A model generated the notes under the pieces. It did not search any database, had not been told where the DNA came from, and saw only the letters and a list, made by a program, of their open reading frames with translations. From assembly GCA_009838735.1 (NCBI GenBank), contig VXQZ01000008.1, positions 1 through 64,000 on the forward strand: a DNA stretch of 64,000 nucleotides, in the 5' to 3' direction. Positions 38,696 through 47,022 of this stretch are shown here, in pieces. Position 1 is the stretch's first letter. Every line of letters starts with the position of its first letter. Origin of the DNA: Chloroflexota bacterium (GTDB lineage: Bacteria; Chloroflexota; Dehalococcoidia; Bin125). The position numbers and the translations under genes are program-made.

Positions 38696-40435
38696 TCAAG
38701 TGGCTATCAGGTCTGATGAGCGATCGATGGAGGCCAGTGCGTCTCTCGCCGACGATGCGGCCTCACCCAGGGGAACGAACGAAGAATCGGCGTCCCGTCG
38801 CAGCTTCAGCTCGACCTGCCCCTGTTTGAGTCCGCGGGATCCGATTGTGATTCGCAACGGCGCGCCAAGCAGGTCGGCATCGTTGAACTTGACCCCGGCC
38901 CGCTCTTCACGGTCGTCGACGAGGACGTTCAGACCCGCGCCGGAGAGCGCCGACTCCACGTCGGCAACCGCAGACGCGACGTCGTCTCCACCGCCCAGCG
39001 GTACGACGTGCACGTCGTACGGGGCGACCGCCGGAGGCCAGACGATTCCCATCTCGTCGTGGTTGGCCTGCACCACTGCAGCCATCAGCCGCTCGACGCC
39101 GATCCCGTAACAACCCATAATCGGCGTCCGACGCTCGCCGTCGGAGTCGAGGAACGTGGCCTCCATCGGTTCGGCGTAGCGAGTTCCGAGCTTGAAGATG
39201 TGACCCAGCTCGATGCCGCGTTTCATTTCCAGCGCGTCGTCGCATTCCGTGCAGGTGTCTCCGGGCTGGGCCATGCCGATATCGGCCACCGTCGCCGCCG
39301 TCCAGTCGCGGCCGTAGGTGACGTTGCGCGCGTGCATCCCGACGCGATTGGCCCCGGCGACCAGACCTCCCGCATCCACGACGCTGGGATCAGCGATCAC
39401 TCGTGCCGGATCGACCCCTATCGGTGACGCATATCCTGCGACCCAACCGGCCGCTTCCACTTCCTCCGGCAGCAACGGCCGGGCCTCAAGCGCGTCCAGC
39501 GCATTGATCAGCTTGAGTTCGTTGACTTCCAGGTCGCCCCGGATGACCGCGAACGTGGGTTGCCCGTCGACCAGAAAGAACGCTGCCTTGGCGGTCGACT
39601 GCGCGGGAATGTCAAGGAAGCTGGCCAGTCCGTCAATCGTCGTGACGCCGGGCGTTTCGACCTCCTCCAGCTCGCCGGCTGTGCCGGCCGCCTGGTCGCG
39701 CCTGAATTCGGCCCGCTCCTGATTGGCGGCATAGCCGCAGCACGAACAGAGGATGATGTTGTCCTCGCCGATCTCGGTCAGGAAGATGAATTCCTCCGAC
39801 TGTTTGCCGCCGATCGCGCCGGAATCTGCCTGCACGGCCACAACCGGAACGCCGCAGCGCTCGAAGATGTTGTAGTAGGCCTGGCGCATCGCGTTGTAGG
39901 TGCGCTGGAAGGCGTCGTCGTCCACATCGAATGTGTAGGCGTCTTTCATGATGAATTCACGCACCCGGACCAGCCCGCCGCGGGGGCGGGGTTCGTCGCG
40001 GAACTTGGTCTGCATCTGGAAGACGCTCTGGGGCAGATCGCGGTAGGACTGGACCACTTTCCGGAACAGGTCGGTAACGGATTCTTCATGGGTCGGAGCG
40101 AGGACCATCGTGCGATCGCGGCGATCCTTGAGATTGAACAGCACCGGACCGTACGAGTCGGCCCGTCCCGACTCCTCCCACAACTCGCGTGGTTGGATCG
40201 CAGGCATGCGCATCTCTTGCGATCCGGCCGCCTGCATCTCCTCGCGGATGATCTGCTCAATCTTGAGCAGCGTGGTCCAGGCCGGCGGCAAGAACGAGTA
40301 CACGCCGGCGGCAAGTTGGACGATCAGGCCGCTGCGCAACAGCAGTTGGTGGTTGGCCGAGTCGGCGTCGGCCGGGGCTTCACGCAGCGTACGGCCAAAC
40401 AACCCTGACATTCGTGTGACGGGCATATCGGACAT
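38696..40435 (-). CDS. proS: Prolyl-tRNA synthetase
   Basis: [71 protein letters not shown]. Confidence 0.97.
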   Translation of the reverse strand: MSDMPVTRMSGLFGRTLREAPADADSANHQLLLRSGLIVQLAAGVYSFLPPAWTTLLKIEQIIREEMQAAGSQEMRMPAIQPRELWEESGRADSYGPVLFNLKDRRDRTMVLAPTHEESVTDLFRKVVQSYRDLPQSVFQMQTKFRDEPRPRGGLVRVREFIMKDAYTFDVDDDAFQRTYNAMRQAYYNIFERCGVPVVAVQADSGAIGGKQSEEFIFLTEIGEDNIILCSCCGYAANQERAEFRRDQAAGTAGELEEVETPGVTTIDGLASFLDIPAQSTAKAAFFLVDGQPTFAVIRGDLEVNELKLINALDALEARPLLPEEVEAAGWVAGYASPIGVDPARVIADPSVVDAGGLVAGANRVGMHARNVTYGRDWTAATVADIGMAQPGDTCTECDDALEMKRGIELGHIFKLGTRYAEPMEATFLDSDGERRTPIMGCYGIGVERLMAAVVQANHDEMGIVWPPAVAPYDVHVVPLGGGDDVASAVADVESALSGAGLNVLVDDREERAGVKFNDADLLGAPLRITIGSRGLKQGQVELKLRRDADSSFVPLGEAASSARDALASIDRSSDLIAT

Positions 40436-40467
40436 CCCAATGTCTGATGGCTATTGGAGCGACGATA

Positions 40468-40779
40468 TCAGCGATTGCGGCGGCTCCACCCGGCGAACCT
40501 GCCAGCCAGACCGAACGCGTCCCAGAATTGGAAACTGAGCCAGCAGGACAGACCAGAACAGACCAGGGCGGAGATCATCGAGACACCGATCCCCAGCTGA
40601 TTGTCGAGTCCGGCGAGCGGCACCAGCGCTCCACCGCCAATCCCGGCCAGCCAGGCAAATGGTGCTGCCCAGAGCGCGCCACGCGCTCGCCGCGGCAGGC
40701 TGAGCGCAATCCAGCTGAGCAATGCCAGGAACGACCAGGCGCCGGCAAAGAGGATCAGGAAGATCACATTGACGAGCAT
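40468..40779 (-). CDS. Hypothetical small membrane protein
   Basis: [29 protein letters not shown]... about three hydrophobic segments. Confidence 0.6.
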   Translation of the reverse strand: MLVNVIFLILFAGAWSFLALLSWIALSLPRRARGALWAAPFAWLAGIGGGALVPLAGLDNQLGIGVSMISALVCSGLSCWLSFQFWDAFGLAGRFAGWSRRNR

Positions 40780-40827
40780 TCATCAACGGTACGATGCAAG
40801 AGATCAACTGCGGGAGAGGCGGCGTCT

Positions 40828-41988
40828 ATGGCGGAGACAATTCAGCTGACCGGCGACTTGCGCCGCAACCCGACGCGACCGGTCAACGTGGGTGACGTGA
40901 CCATCGGCGGGGGTAACCCGATTGTGGTGCAGTCGATGGCGGCGACGAGAACCCAGGACATCGAGGCTACGGTGCGTCAGGTGAAGCTGCTCGAGGCAGC
41001 CGGGGCCGACCTGGTCCGTGTGGCTGTGGACTCGCGCAAAGACGTTGAGGCGCTGGCGGCCGTACGGGAACAGACCAGGGCGCCGCTCTCGGTCGACTTG
41101 CAGGAGAATTACCGGCTCTGCACCCAGGTCGCCCCGTATGTCGACAAGATTCGCTACAACCCGGGACATCTGCACCACCACGAAAAATCCAAGTCGGTCA
41201 GAGACAAAGTTACGTTCATCGCCGAGACTGCAGCCGACAATGACTGCGCGATCCGGGTCGGCGTCAACTGCGGATCGATCGACCCTCGCATGCTGGAGCG
41301 CTATCCCGACGATCACGTCTCGGCGATCGTCGCCTCTGCGAGCGAACACTGTGGATTGCTCGACGAACTCGGATTCGACCGGTATGTCGTGTCGCTCAAG
41401 GATTCCGACTGGAAGCAAGTGGTCGAGGTCAACGAGAAGTTCGCCGCCGAGCGGCCGGATGTGCCGCTGCATCTGGGCGTGACCGAGGCGGGGATGCCGC
41501 CGGAGGGCGTGATCAAGACGCGCGTCGCCTTCGAGCAACTCGTCACACAGGGCATCGGGGACACGGTGCGCGTCTCGCTGACCGTCCCCTTCGACGACAA
41601 GGGCATGGAGATCGACGTCGCGCGCGACATTCTCTCTGACATTGCCGCGGGGCGCTTCCGTTCGGTGCCGCCGAAGTTCGACGAGGGGCTGAACATCATC
41701 TCCTGTCCGTCCTGTTCGCGAGTCGAGAACGAGAAGTTCGTCGACCTGGCGCAGGACGTCAAGGCGATGACCGAGTACGCCTCGGACTACGACCTCACGA
41801 TCGCCGTAATGGGCTGCCGCGTGAACGGTCCGGGCGAAACCGACGACGCCGACCTTGGCCTCTGGTGCGGTCCGCTGGCGGTCAATCTCAAACGGGGCGA
41901 GGAGTCGCTCGGTCACTATCCATACGACGAGATCCTGCCGCGACTGAAGCAGGAGTTGGACGAGATCATCGCGGGCCAACTTCGCTAA
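40828..41988 (+). CDS. ispG: (E)-4-hydroxy-3-methylbut-2-enyl-diphosphate synthase
   Basis: [58 protein letters not shown] and GCRVNGPGE Fe-S motifs. Confidence 0.97.
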   Translation: MAETIQLTGDLRRNPTRPVNVGDVTIGGGNPIVVQSMAATRTQDIEATVRQVKLLEAAGADLVRVAVDSRKDVEALAAVREQTRAPLSVDLQENYRLCTQVAPYVDKIRYNPGHLHHHEKSKSVRDKVTFIAETAADNDCAIRVGVNCGSIDPRMLERYPDDHVSAIVASASEHCGLLDELGFDRYVVSLKDSDWKQVVEVNEKFAAERPDVPLHLGVTEAGMPPEGVIKTRVAFEQLVTQGIGDTVRVSLTVPFDDKGMEIDVARDILSDIAAGRFRSVPPKFDEGLNIISCPSCSRVENEKFVDLAQDVKAMTEYASDYDLTIAVMGCRVNGPGETDDADLGLWCGPLAVNLKRGEESLGHYPYDEILPRLKQELDEIIAGQLR

Positions 41989-41991
41989 GGG

Positions 41992-42969
41992 CTAGCTGTC
42001 TACGTCAGCGCCGATTGGAACCCCGCTCAGATTCCGACCAACTGCCTGCAGCGCGGCGCGGATCTCGCGTTCCGTCCGCACGTAGCGGCCTTCGCCGATA
42101 TGGCGGTAGCGGAGACCCATTGCCGCATCATCGGTTGGGCCGATCAAGTACTTGGCGGGCCACCAGCGGTTGCGGTAGGCGCGCCAGGTGCGAACGTCGT
42201 GGTCCAGTGGCACCGAGTACGCAATGCCGTGCCGCGCGATGGCGTCAAGAATGCTTTCAGTGACTACCTCGTACGCGAACTCCGGTCGATGGACGCCCAG
42301 AATCACGAGGCCGTGCTCGCGGTACTTCTCGTCCCATGCTGTGAGATACGGCAGCGTGTTCTGGCAGTTGTAGCAGCCGAACGTCCAGAAATCGATCAGG
42401 ACGACATTGCCTTTGGCCAGCTCGCGAGCGATTGTGGTCGGTTCGCCGTTGAGCCAGCCAACCAGACCCGTGAGATCGGGCGTCGTTGCCTGGGCACGAA
42501 TCGCGGCTGCGCGGGCCAGCAACTCACGTTCGTCAGCCGATTTAGGATTCGCCAATCGTTCAACCACGACCGGCTGAGTCCGATACCAGCGTCCACGTGA
42601 TGCTGTGGCGGGGAACACGGATCGACGCGGTCGGACGTTGACGCCTTCCAGGCGTAGGGCGAACTCCGTCCGCGCGTCGGCCAGACGGCGTGCGATCACC
42701 TGCGTATGGAAGCCGTTGATCTCGATCGGGGAACTGACGATCCAGTTGTCATGTTCAACCGAGGCTCGCAAGAAGCGGGCGCTGGGCAACTGGACGCCCT
42801 GCTCGGTACGTATGGCGAACTCCAGCCGTCCGCTGTCGTGCTGCCGCGCACGAACCTCGACGGAGAAGGTGGGTACCGGGTCGGCAGCCGAAGCGATTCC
42901 AAGCAGGACCGCAGCGCACAACACCGCCGCGAGTATGGTCGGCAGCGCCAGGCGCCTCGTCACGGTCAT
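41992..42969 (-). CDS. Exported thioredoxin-fold protein with N-terminal tandem ~50-aa repeat domain
   Basis: Signal-like N-terminus; two repeats (aa ~36-84, ~89-137); VVLIDFWTFGCYNCQNTLPYLTAWDEKY thioredoxin-like CxxC. Confidence 0.85.
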   Translation of the reverse strand: MTVTRRLALPTILAAVLCAAVLLGIASAADPVPTFSVEVRARQHDSGRLEFAIRTEQGVQLPSARFLRASVEHDNWIVSSPIEINGFHTQVIARRLADARTEFALRLEGVNVRPRRSVFPATASRGRWYRTQPVVVERLANPKSADERELLARAAAIRAQATTPDLTGLVGWLNGEPTTIARELAKGNVVLIDFWTFGCYNCQNTLPYLTAWDEKYREHGLVILGVHRPEFAYEVVTESILDAIARHGIAYSVPLDHDVRTWRAYRNRWWPAKYLIGPTDDAAMGLRYRHIGEGRYVRTEREIRAALQAVGRNLSGVPIGADVDS

Positions 42970-42986
42970 CGCTCAGGCCGCATGGT

Positions 42987-43673
42987 TCAACTGCCAAACG
43001 TCTCGCCATCGAACCGATCGATGGTGGTGAAGCCTTCGACCGGTCCCCGCTTGAGTCTGGACAGTTGCTTGACCGGCTTGCCGATCGGCAGGAACGCGGC
43101 GATGGCGTAGTGGTCGGGCAGACCGAGGATTGGTTTGAGTTCGGGCTCGTTGGCGATGGGGATCGTGGTCAGCGTGCCGCCGAAGCCTTCGTTGCGGGCC
43201 ATCAGCAGGATGCTCCAGACAAACGGGTAGATGGAGCCGCCGGAGATGACGCCAACGCGGTCCAGCTCCTTGTCAACGGAAGCGACCACGCCGAGGTCGA
43301 CCACGATCGCGAGCAGGACCGGCGCTTCGATGTACGGATCCATCAACCTTCTGGGTGTGGGCAAGCTGGCCGCCGATTCGTCGGTGACGGAGGAGGGAAA
43401 GGCGGCGTTCCAGGGACCTTCGCCCGCCTGTTGCATCGCCATGTACCGCTTGGCCGGGCGCTCGGCGGCCTGGGCAATGGCGGCGCGGATCTCCGGGTCG
43501 CGGACGACGATCACGTGCCAGCCCTGGCGGTTGCCTCCTGAGGGTGCGAAGCGGGCGTGCTCGAGCATGCGCTCGATGGCATCGTCAGGCACCGGGTCGT
43601 CGGTGAACTGTCGGGCGGCGAACGTGGTGCGGATGACCTCGGTGATCTCCATGACGGCTCCTACAGTGAACAA
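42987..43673 (-). CDS. Nitroreductase family protein
   Basis: TTFAARQFTDDPVPDDAIERMLEHARFAPSGGNRQGWHVIVVRDPEIR. Confidence 0.92.
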   Translation of the reverse strand: MFTVGAVMEITEVIRTTFAARQFTDDPVPDDAIERMLEHARFAPSGGNRQGWHVIVVRDPEIRAAIAQAAERPAKRYMAMQQAGEGPWNAAFPSSVTDESAASLPTPRRLMDPYIEAPVLLAIVVDLGVVASVDKELDRVGVISGGSIYPFVWSILLMARNEGFGGTLTTIPIANEPELKPILGLPDHYAIAAFLPIGKPVKQLSRLKRGPVEGFTTIDRFDGETFGS

Positions 43674-43692
43674 GTCCCAGAGCGGAGTCTAT

Positions 43693-44508
43693 GTGAGCAT
43701 CGTAGAAGCGATCGTCCTCGCCATCGTCCAGGGTCTGACCGAGTTTCTGCCGATTTCCTCAAGCGGGCATCTGGTGCTGGCGCGATGGCTATTCGGCTGG
43801 GAGGATCCCGGCCTTGACTTCGATGTGGCCGTACATGTCGGGACGTTGGCCGCGATCCTCTTCGCGTTTCGACGAGAAGTCTGGGGCGTTCTGAAGGGGC
43901 TGCAGGCGGATGCGGGAACGGTCGAAGGTCTCAGGCCGCGACGTCTTGTCTGGCTGGGCTTGATCGGCACAATTCCGATGGTGATCGTCGGAGGGTTGTT
44001 GTACGAGACGTTGCAGGACGAGCTGCGGGACGCGACGACGGCCGGCGCGTTCCTGCTCGCGACCGGAGCCATGATTGGCGGCGCAGAGTGGCGCACACGG
44101 CGACGCTGTGATGCGTCGCCGTTGGTGAGTCTGGACGAGCGGCGCTCGTTGGCAATCGGTATCGCTCAGTGCCTCGCGATTCTGCCAGGCATCTCGCGCT
44201 CCGGGATGTGCATGGTCGCGGGGATGGCGATGGGCCAGGGTCGGGAAGCGGCGGCACGGTGGGCATTCTGGCTGTCAATGCCGGCTCTGGCCGGAGCGGG
44301 TGTCCTGGCGGTGGCTGCGCTGATCGATGGGCAAGAGTCGGTGGACGCCGCCGCGTTGACTGCGGGAGCGCTCGTCTCATTTGCGACCGCGCTGTTGGCG
44401 ATCAGGGCGCTGCTCTGGTTGGTCCGGGGGCGCTCGCTGATTCCGTTTGCGGGCTATTGCCTCGTTGTCGGACTGGCTGTGCTGATCGCGCGCGCAGCTG
44501 GCGCCTAA
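43693..44508 (+). CDS. uppP: Undecaprenyl-diphosphate phosphatase
   Basis: (GTG start) SIVEAIVLAIVQGLTEFLPISSSGHLVLARWLFGW; LAILPGISRSGMCMVAGMAMG. Confidence 0.95.
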   Translation: MSIVEAIVLAIVQGLTEFLPISSSGHLVLARWLFGWEDPGLDFDVAVHVGTLAAILFAFRREVWGVLKGLQADAGTVEGLRPRRLVWLGLIGTIPMVIVGGLLYETLQDELRDATTAGAFLLATGAMIGGAEWRTRRRCDASPLVSLDERRSLAIGIAQCLAILPGISRSGMCMVAGMAMGQGREAAARWAFWLSMPALAGAGVLAVAALIDGQESVDAAALTAGALVSFATALLAIRALLWLVRGRSLIPFAGYCLVVGLAVLIARAAGA

Positions 44509-46073
44509 GGGCGGACGCCATAGAGCGGCTTTGACTCCAGCTCGTGCGGAAGGACTTTGTAGGCTCGCTCGACGAACTGTTGGAGGTAGCTGCGGGTTTT
44601 GCGGGGATCGATGATCTCTTCGATACCGAATGTCTCGGCGGTGAGGAAGACGTTGCGCAGCTGGCGCAGATCGGCCTCGATCTCTTCGCGTTTGGCGTCG
44701 GGATCTTCAGCGCTCGCGATTTCTCGGCGGTAAGCGGCGTCGACGCCGCCCTCAATCGGGATCGAGCCCCACTCGCCCGATGGCCAACCAAGACGGTAGT
44801 TGAGCCGCCGAGGATTCCCCGTCGCCATGCCGGCCATGCCGTAGCACTTGCGGATCACGATCGTCAGTTGCGGCACCGTGGCCTGTAAGCCAACCCAGAC
44901 GGCTCGCATGCCGGAGCGGAGAGTGCCTTCGCGCTCCGCCTGTTCGCCAATCATGAAGCCGGGCACGTCGACCAGGTAGACGATTGGGATGTGGAAGTAG
45001 TTGCAGAGCTCGAGGAAGTGGGTCTGCTTGTCGGAGCCGTCGCGGTCGAGCGCGCCGCCGTTCTTGAGCGGGTTGTTGGCGACGATACCGATCGGCAGGC
45101 CGTCAACCCGGGCCAGCACAGTGATCACGGAGTTGCCCCAGTGCGGCTTGACCTCGAAGTAGTCGCCGCCATCGACCACGGAGCGGATCAGCTTGTACAT
45201 CGAGTACGGCCGGCGGGTGTTGCGTGGGACGAGGTCTATGAGCTTCTCGCCCGCGCCTTCGGGCGCATCGAGCGTCGGTGCGGCGGGCGGGAGTTCGTTC
45301 ACGTTGTCGGGCAGGAATGAGAGCATCGTGCGGAGCTGGTTGAAGGCGTCGCCTTCGTCTTCGGCTTCGTTGTCGATACAGCCTGACGTGTGGACGTGGA
45401 CCTGCGATCCGCCGAGCGATTCGTTGGTCACGTCGTGGCCGATACCTCGTTTCACGACCGGGGGTCCGGCGGCAAACATGGCCGAGCGACCCCTGGTCAT
45501 GACGCTCCAGTGGACCATCAGGGCGCGGCCCGCGGGGCCGCCGGCGATCGCGCCGAGCACTCCGGCGAGGACCGGAACGTTGCGCATTGCCTCGATCGAG
45601 GTGACAAAGTTCGTGCCGCCGTTGGGCAGATAGGTCGTGCCCATCTTCTTGGTCGCGCTCACGTTCGCGCCGGCGCCATCGATCAGCAGGATCAGCGGCA
45701 CGCGGTACTCGACGGCCAGTTCCTCGCAAAATCCGCCCAGACCTCCCTTGGAGCGCTGCATGGGGAACACGGCCGAGCCGCCCTGGATGGTGAAATCTTC
45801 GCCGCCGATGGCGACGGTGCGTCCGTCGATCTTGCCCAGTCCCATGACGTAGGAGGCCGGAGTGAAGTCGACCAGCTCGCCTTCGTCGTACTCTCCCAGA
45901 CCGGCCAGCGCGCCGACCTCGTGAAATGAGCCGGGATCGAGCAGCCCGTCGATCCGCTCGCGAACAGTCAGACGGCCCAACCGATGCTGCCGATCGATGC
46001 GATCCGGCGTGCCTCCGCGATTGGACATCTCCGTTCGCCGACGCAGTTCCTCTACTTCAGCTTCCCAGACCAT
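44505..46073 (-). CDS. Acyl-CoA carboxylase carboxyltransferase subunit (propionyl/methylcrotonyl-CoA carboxylase beta-like)
   Basis: RQHRLGRLTVRERIDGLLDPGSFHEVGALAG..., GGSAVFPMQRSKGG, IVYLVDVPGFMIGEQAE. Confidence 0.94.
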   Translation of the reverse strand: MVWEAEVEELRRRTEMSNRGGTPDRIDRQHRLGRLTVRERIDGLLDPGSFHEVGALAGLGEYDEGELVDFTPASYVMGLGKIDGRTVAIGGEDFTIQGGSAVFPMQRSKGGLGGFCEELAVEYRVPLILLIDGAGANVSATKKMGTTYLPNGGTNFVTSIEAMRNVPVLAGVLGAIAGGPAGRALMVHWSVMTRGRSAMFAAGPPVVKRGIGHDVTNESLGGSQVHVHTSGCIDNEAEDEGDAFNQLRTMLSFLPDNVNELPPAAPTLDAPEGAGEKLIDLVPRNTRRPYSMYKLIRSVVDGGDYFEVKPHWGNSVITVLARVDGLPIGIVANNPLKNGGALDRDGSDKQTHFLELCNYFHIPIVYLVDVPGFMIGEQAEREGTLRSGMRAVWVGLQATVPQLTIVIRKCYGMAGMATGNPRRLNYRLGWPSGEWGSIPIEGGVDAAYRREIASAEDPDAKREEIEADLRQLRNVFLTAETFGIEEIIDPRKTRSYLQQFVERAYKVLPHELESKPLYGVRP

Positions 46074-46148
46074 TGTTCGCTCCAGTCCCTGGCATACGCT
46101 GGGCTGAGTCTACGTCGCCATGTGGGGTCAGCCGAAGGGTTCACCGTC

Positions 46149-46385
46149 ATGCCAGGATTTCGCAACCGCCTGCACGAGCAGCTCGCCAGACGCACCGCCA
46201 GGGACGCATTTCGCAAGGCCGGGCCCGAGGCCGCCGAGGTGACCGTGCGTTGCGACGTCACAGATGTCACATTCACCTCGACCGACGAGGACGATCTGTG
46301 CACACAGCTGGAGGCGCACTACAAGTCGGCCGAATACCGGATGGCGACGCAGTTGCCGATGCACAAACAGCGCTCGGGCAACTAA
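46149..46385 (+). CDS. Hypothetical small protein
   Basis: MPGFRNRLHEQLARRTARDAFRKAGPEAAEVTVRCDVTDVTFTSTDEDDLCTQLEAHYKSAEYRMATQLPMHKQRSGN. Confidence 0.5.
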   Translation: MPGFRNRLHEQLARRTARDAFRKAGPEAAEVTVRCDVTDVTFTSTDEDDLCTQLEAHYKSAEYRMATQLPMHKQRSGN

Positions 46386-46497
46386 GAGCAGTTCAGTCGT
46401 CGATTTCACCTGCTTTCAGGTTTTCGGTCCACTTTTTTTTCTGCGTCCGCCTCGGGCGACGATCTCCAGTGTTTTGCAGGGGATCGTTGGTTTGGAC

Positions 46498-46600
46498 ATT
46501 CAGGTTCTTTCAGGTTCTTTCAGCTTTTTTCAGGTTTCTTCGGGCCGGTTCAGTGTGCGGGCTTGTTCGATTCTGTTCGATTTTGTTCGATTCTGTGCGG
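46498..46600. repeat. Two adjacent 10-bp-period arrays: (TTCAGGTTCT)n and (TGTTCGATTC)n
   Basis: CAGGTTCTTT CAGGTTCTTT CAGCTTTTTT CAGGTTTCTT CGGGCCGGTT then TTGTTCGA TTCTGTTCGA TTTTGTTCGA TTCTGTGCGG. Confidence 0.8.
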
Positions 46601-46843
46601 TGTTGTGTCGCGTTTGGTCGCGTCTGTGCGGTCGTGGACAGTGCTGGTCGGGTGTTTCTGGAGCGGGTCATTTGGAATGCTTTCCGATGGAGCGTGGTTT
46701 GTCACGTTCATCGTATGTGAACATGGGTTCTTTCCTGGGAAGGAACGAGTGTTCTCAGTTACAGAGTCGGGATGTGCAGGGTCGACCGGCTGAGTGGCCG
46801 CGTAGCGCGTGCAGAGGTTGATGGATTGGCGGGCTATGGGGAG

Positions 46844-46892
46844 CCCCCCTCTGTCGCTCCGCGACATCTCCCCCCGCTCACGCGGGGGGAGA
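46844..46892. repeat. Dispersed-type double palindrome (CCCTCTGTCGCTCCGCGACATCTCCCCCCGCTCACGCGGGGGGAGA)
   Basis: Two adjacent inverted repeats: GTCGC-TCC-GCGAC and TCTCCCCCCGC-TCA-CGCGGGGGGAGA-like. Confidence 0.7.
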
Positions 46893-47022
46893 AAAGCGCC
46901 AGACATTGGGCGTCGCTCTTCAATAGGAATGGCGTCGGGCAGGTAGATTGTGAGGTGGTCTCCACTCGCCGGAGTGATGCGGGTGGGTCCGGAATCGGGT
47001 CGTGGGAGTTGGAGCGGGAGAT

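Noticed and set aside
45926-46821. ORFs reading through the 46.4-46.8 kb gap (264 aa and 185 aa)
   Set aside because: Phe/Cys/Val-rich translation of 10-bp repeats in non-coding DNA, with upstream parts antisense to the carboxyltransferase gene; the period of 10 is incompatible with a repeated peptide.
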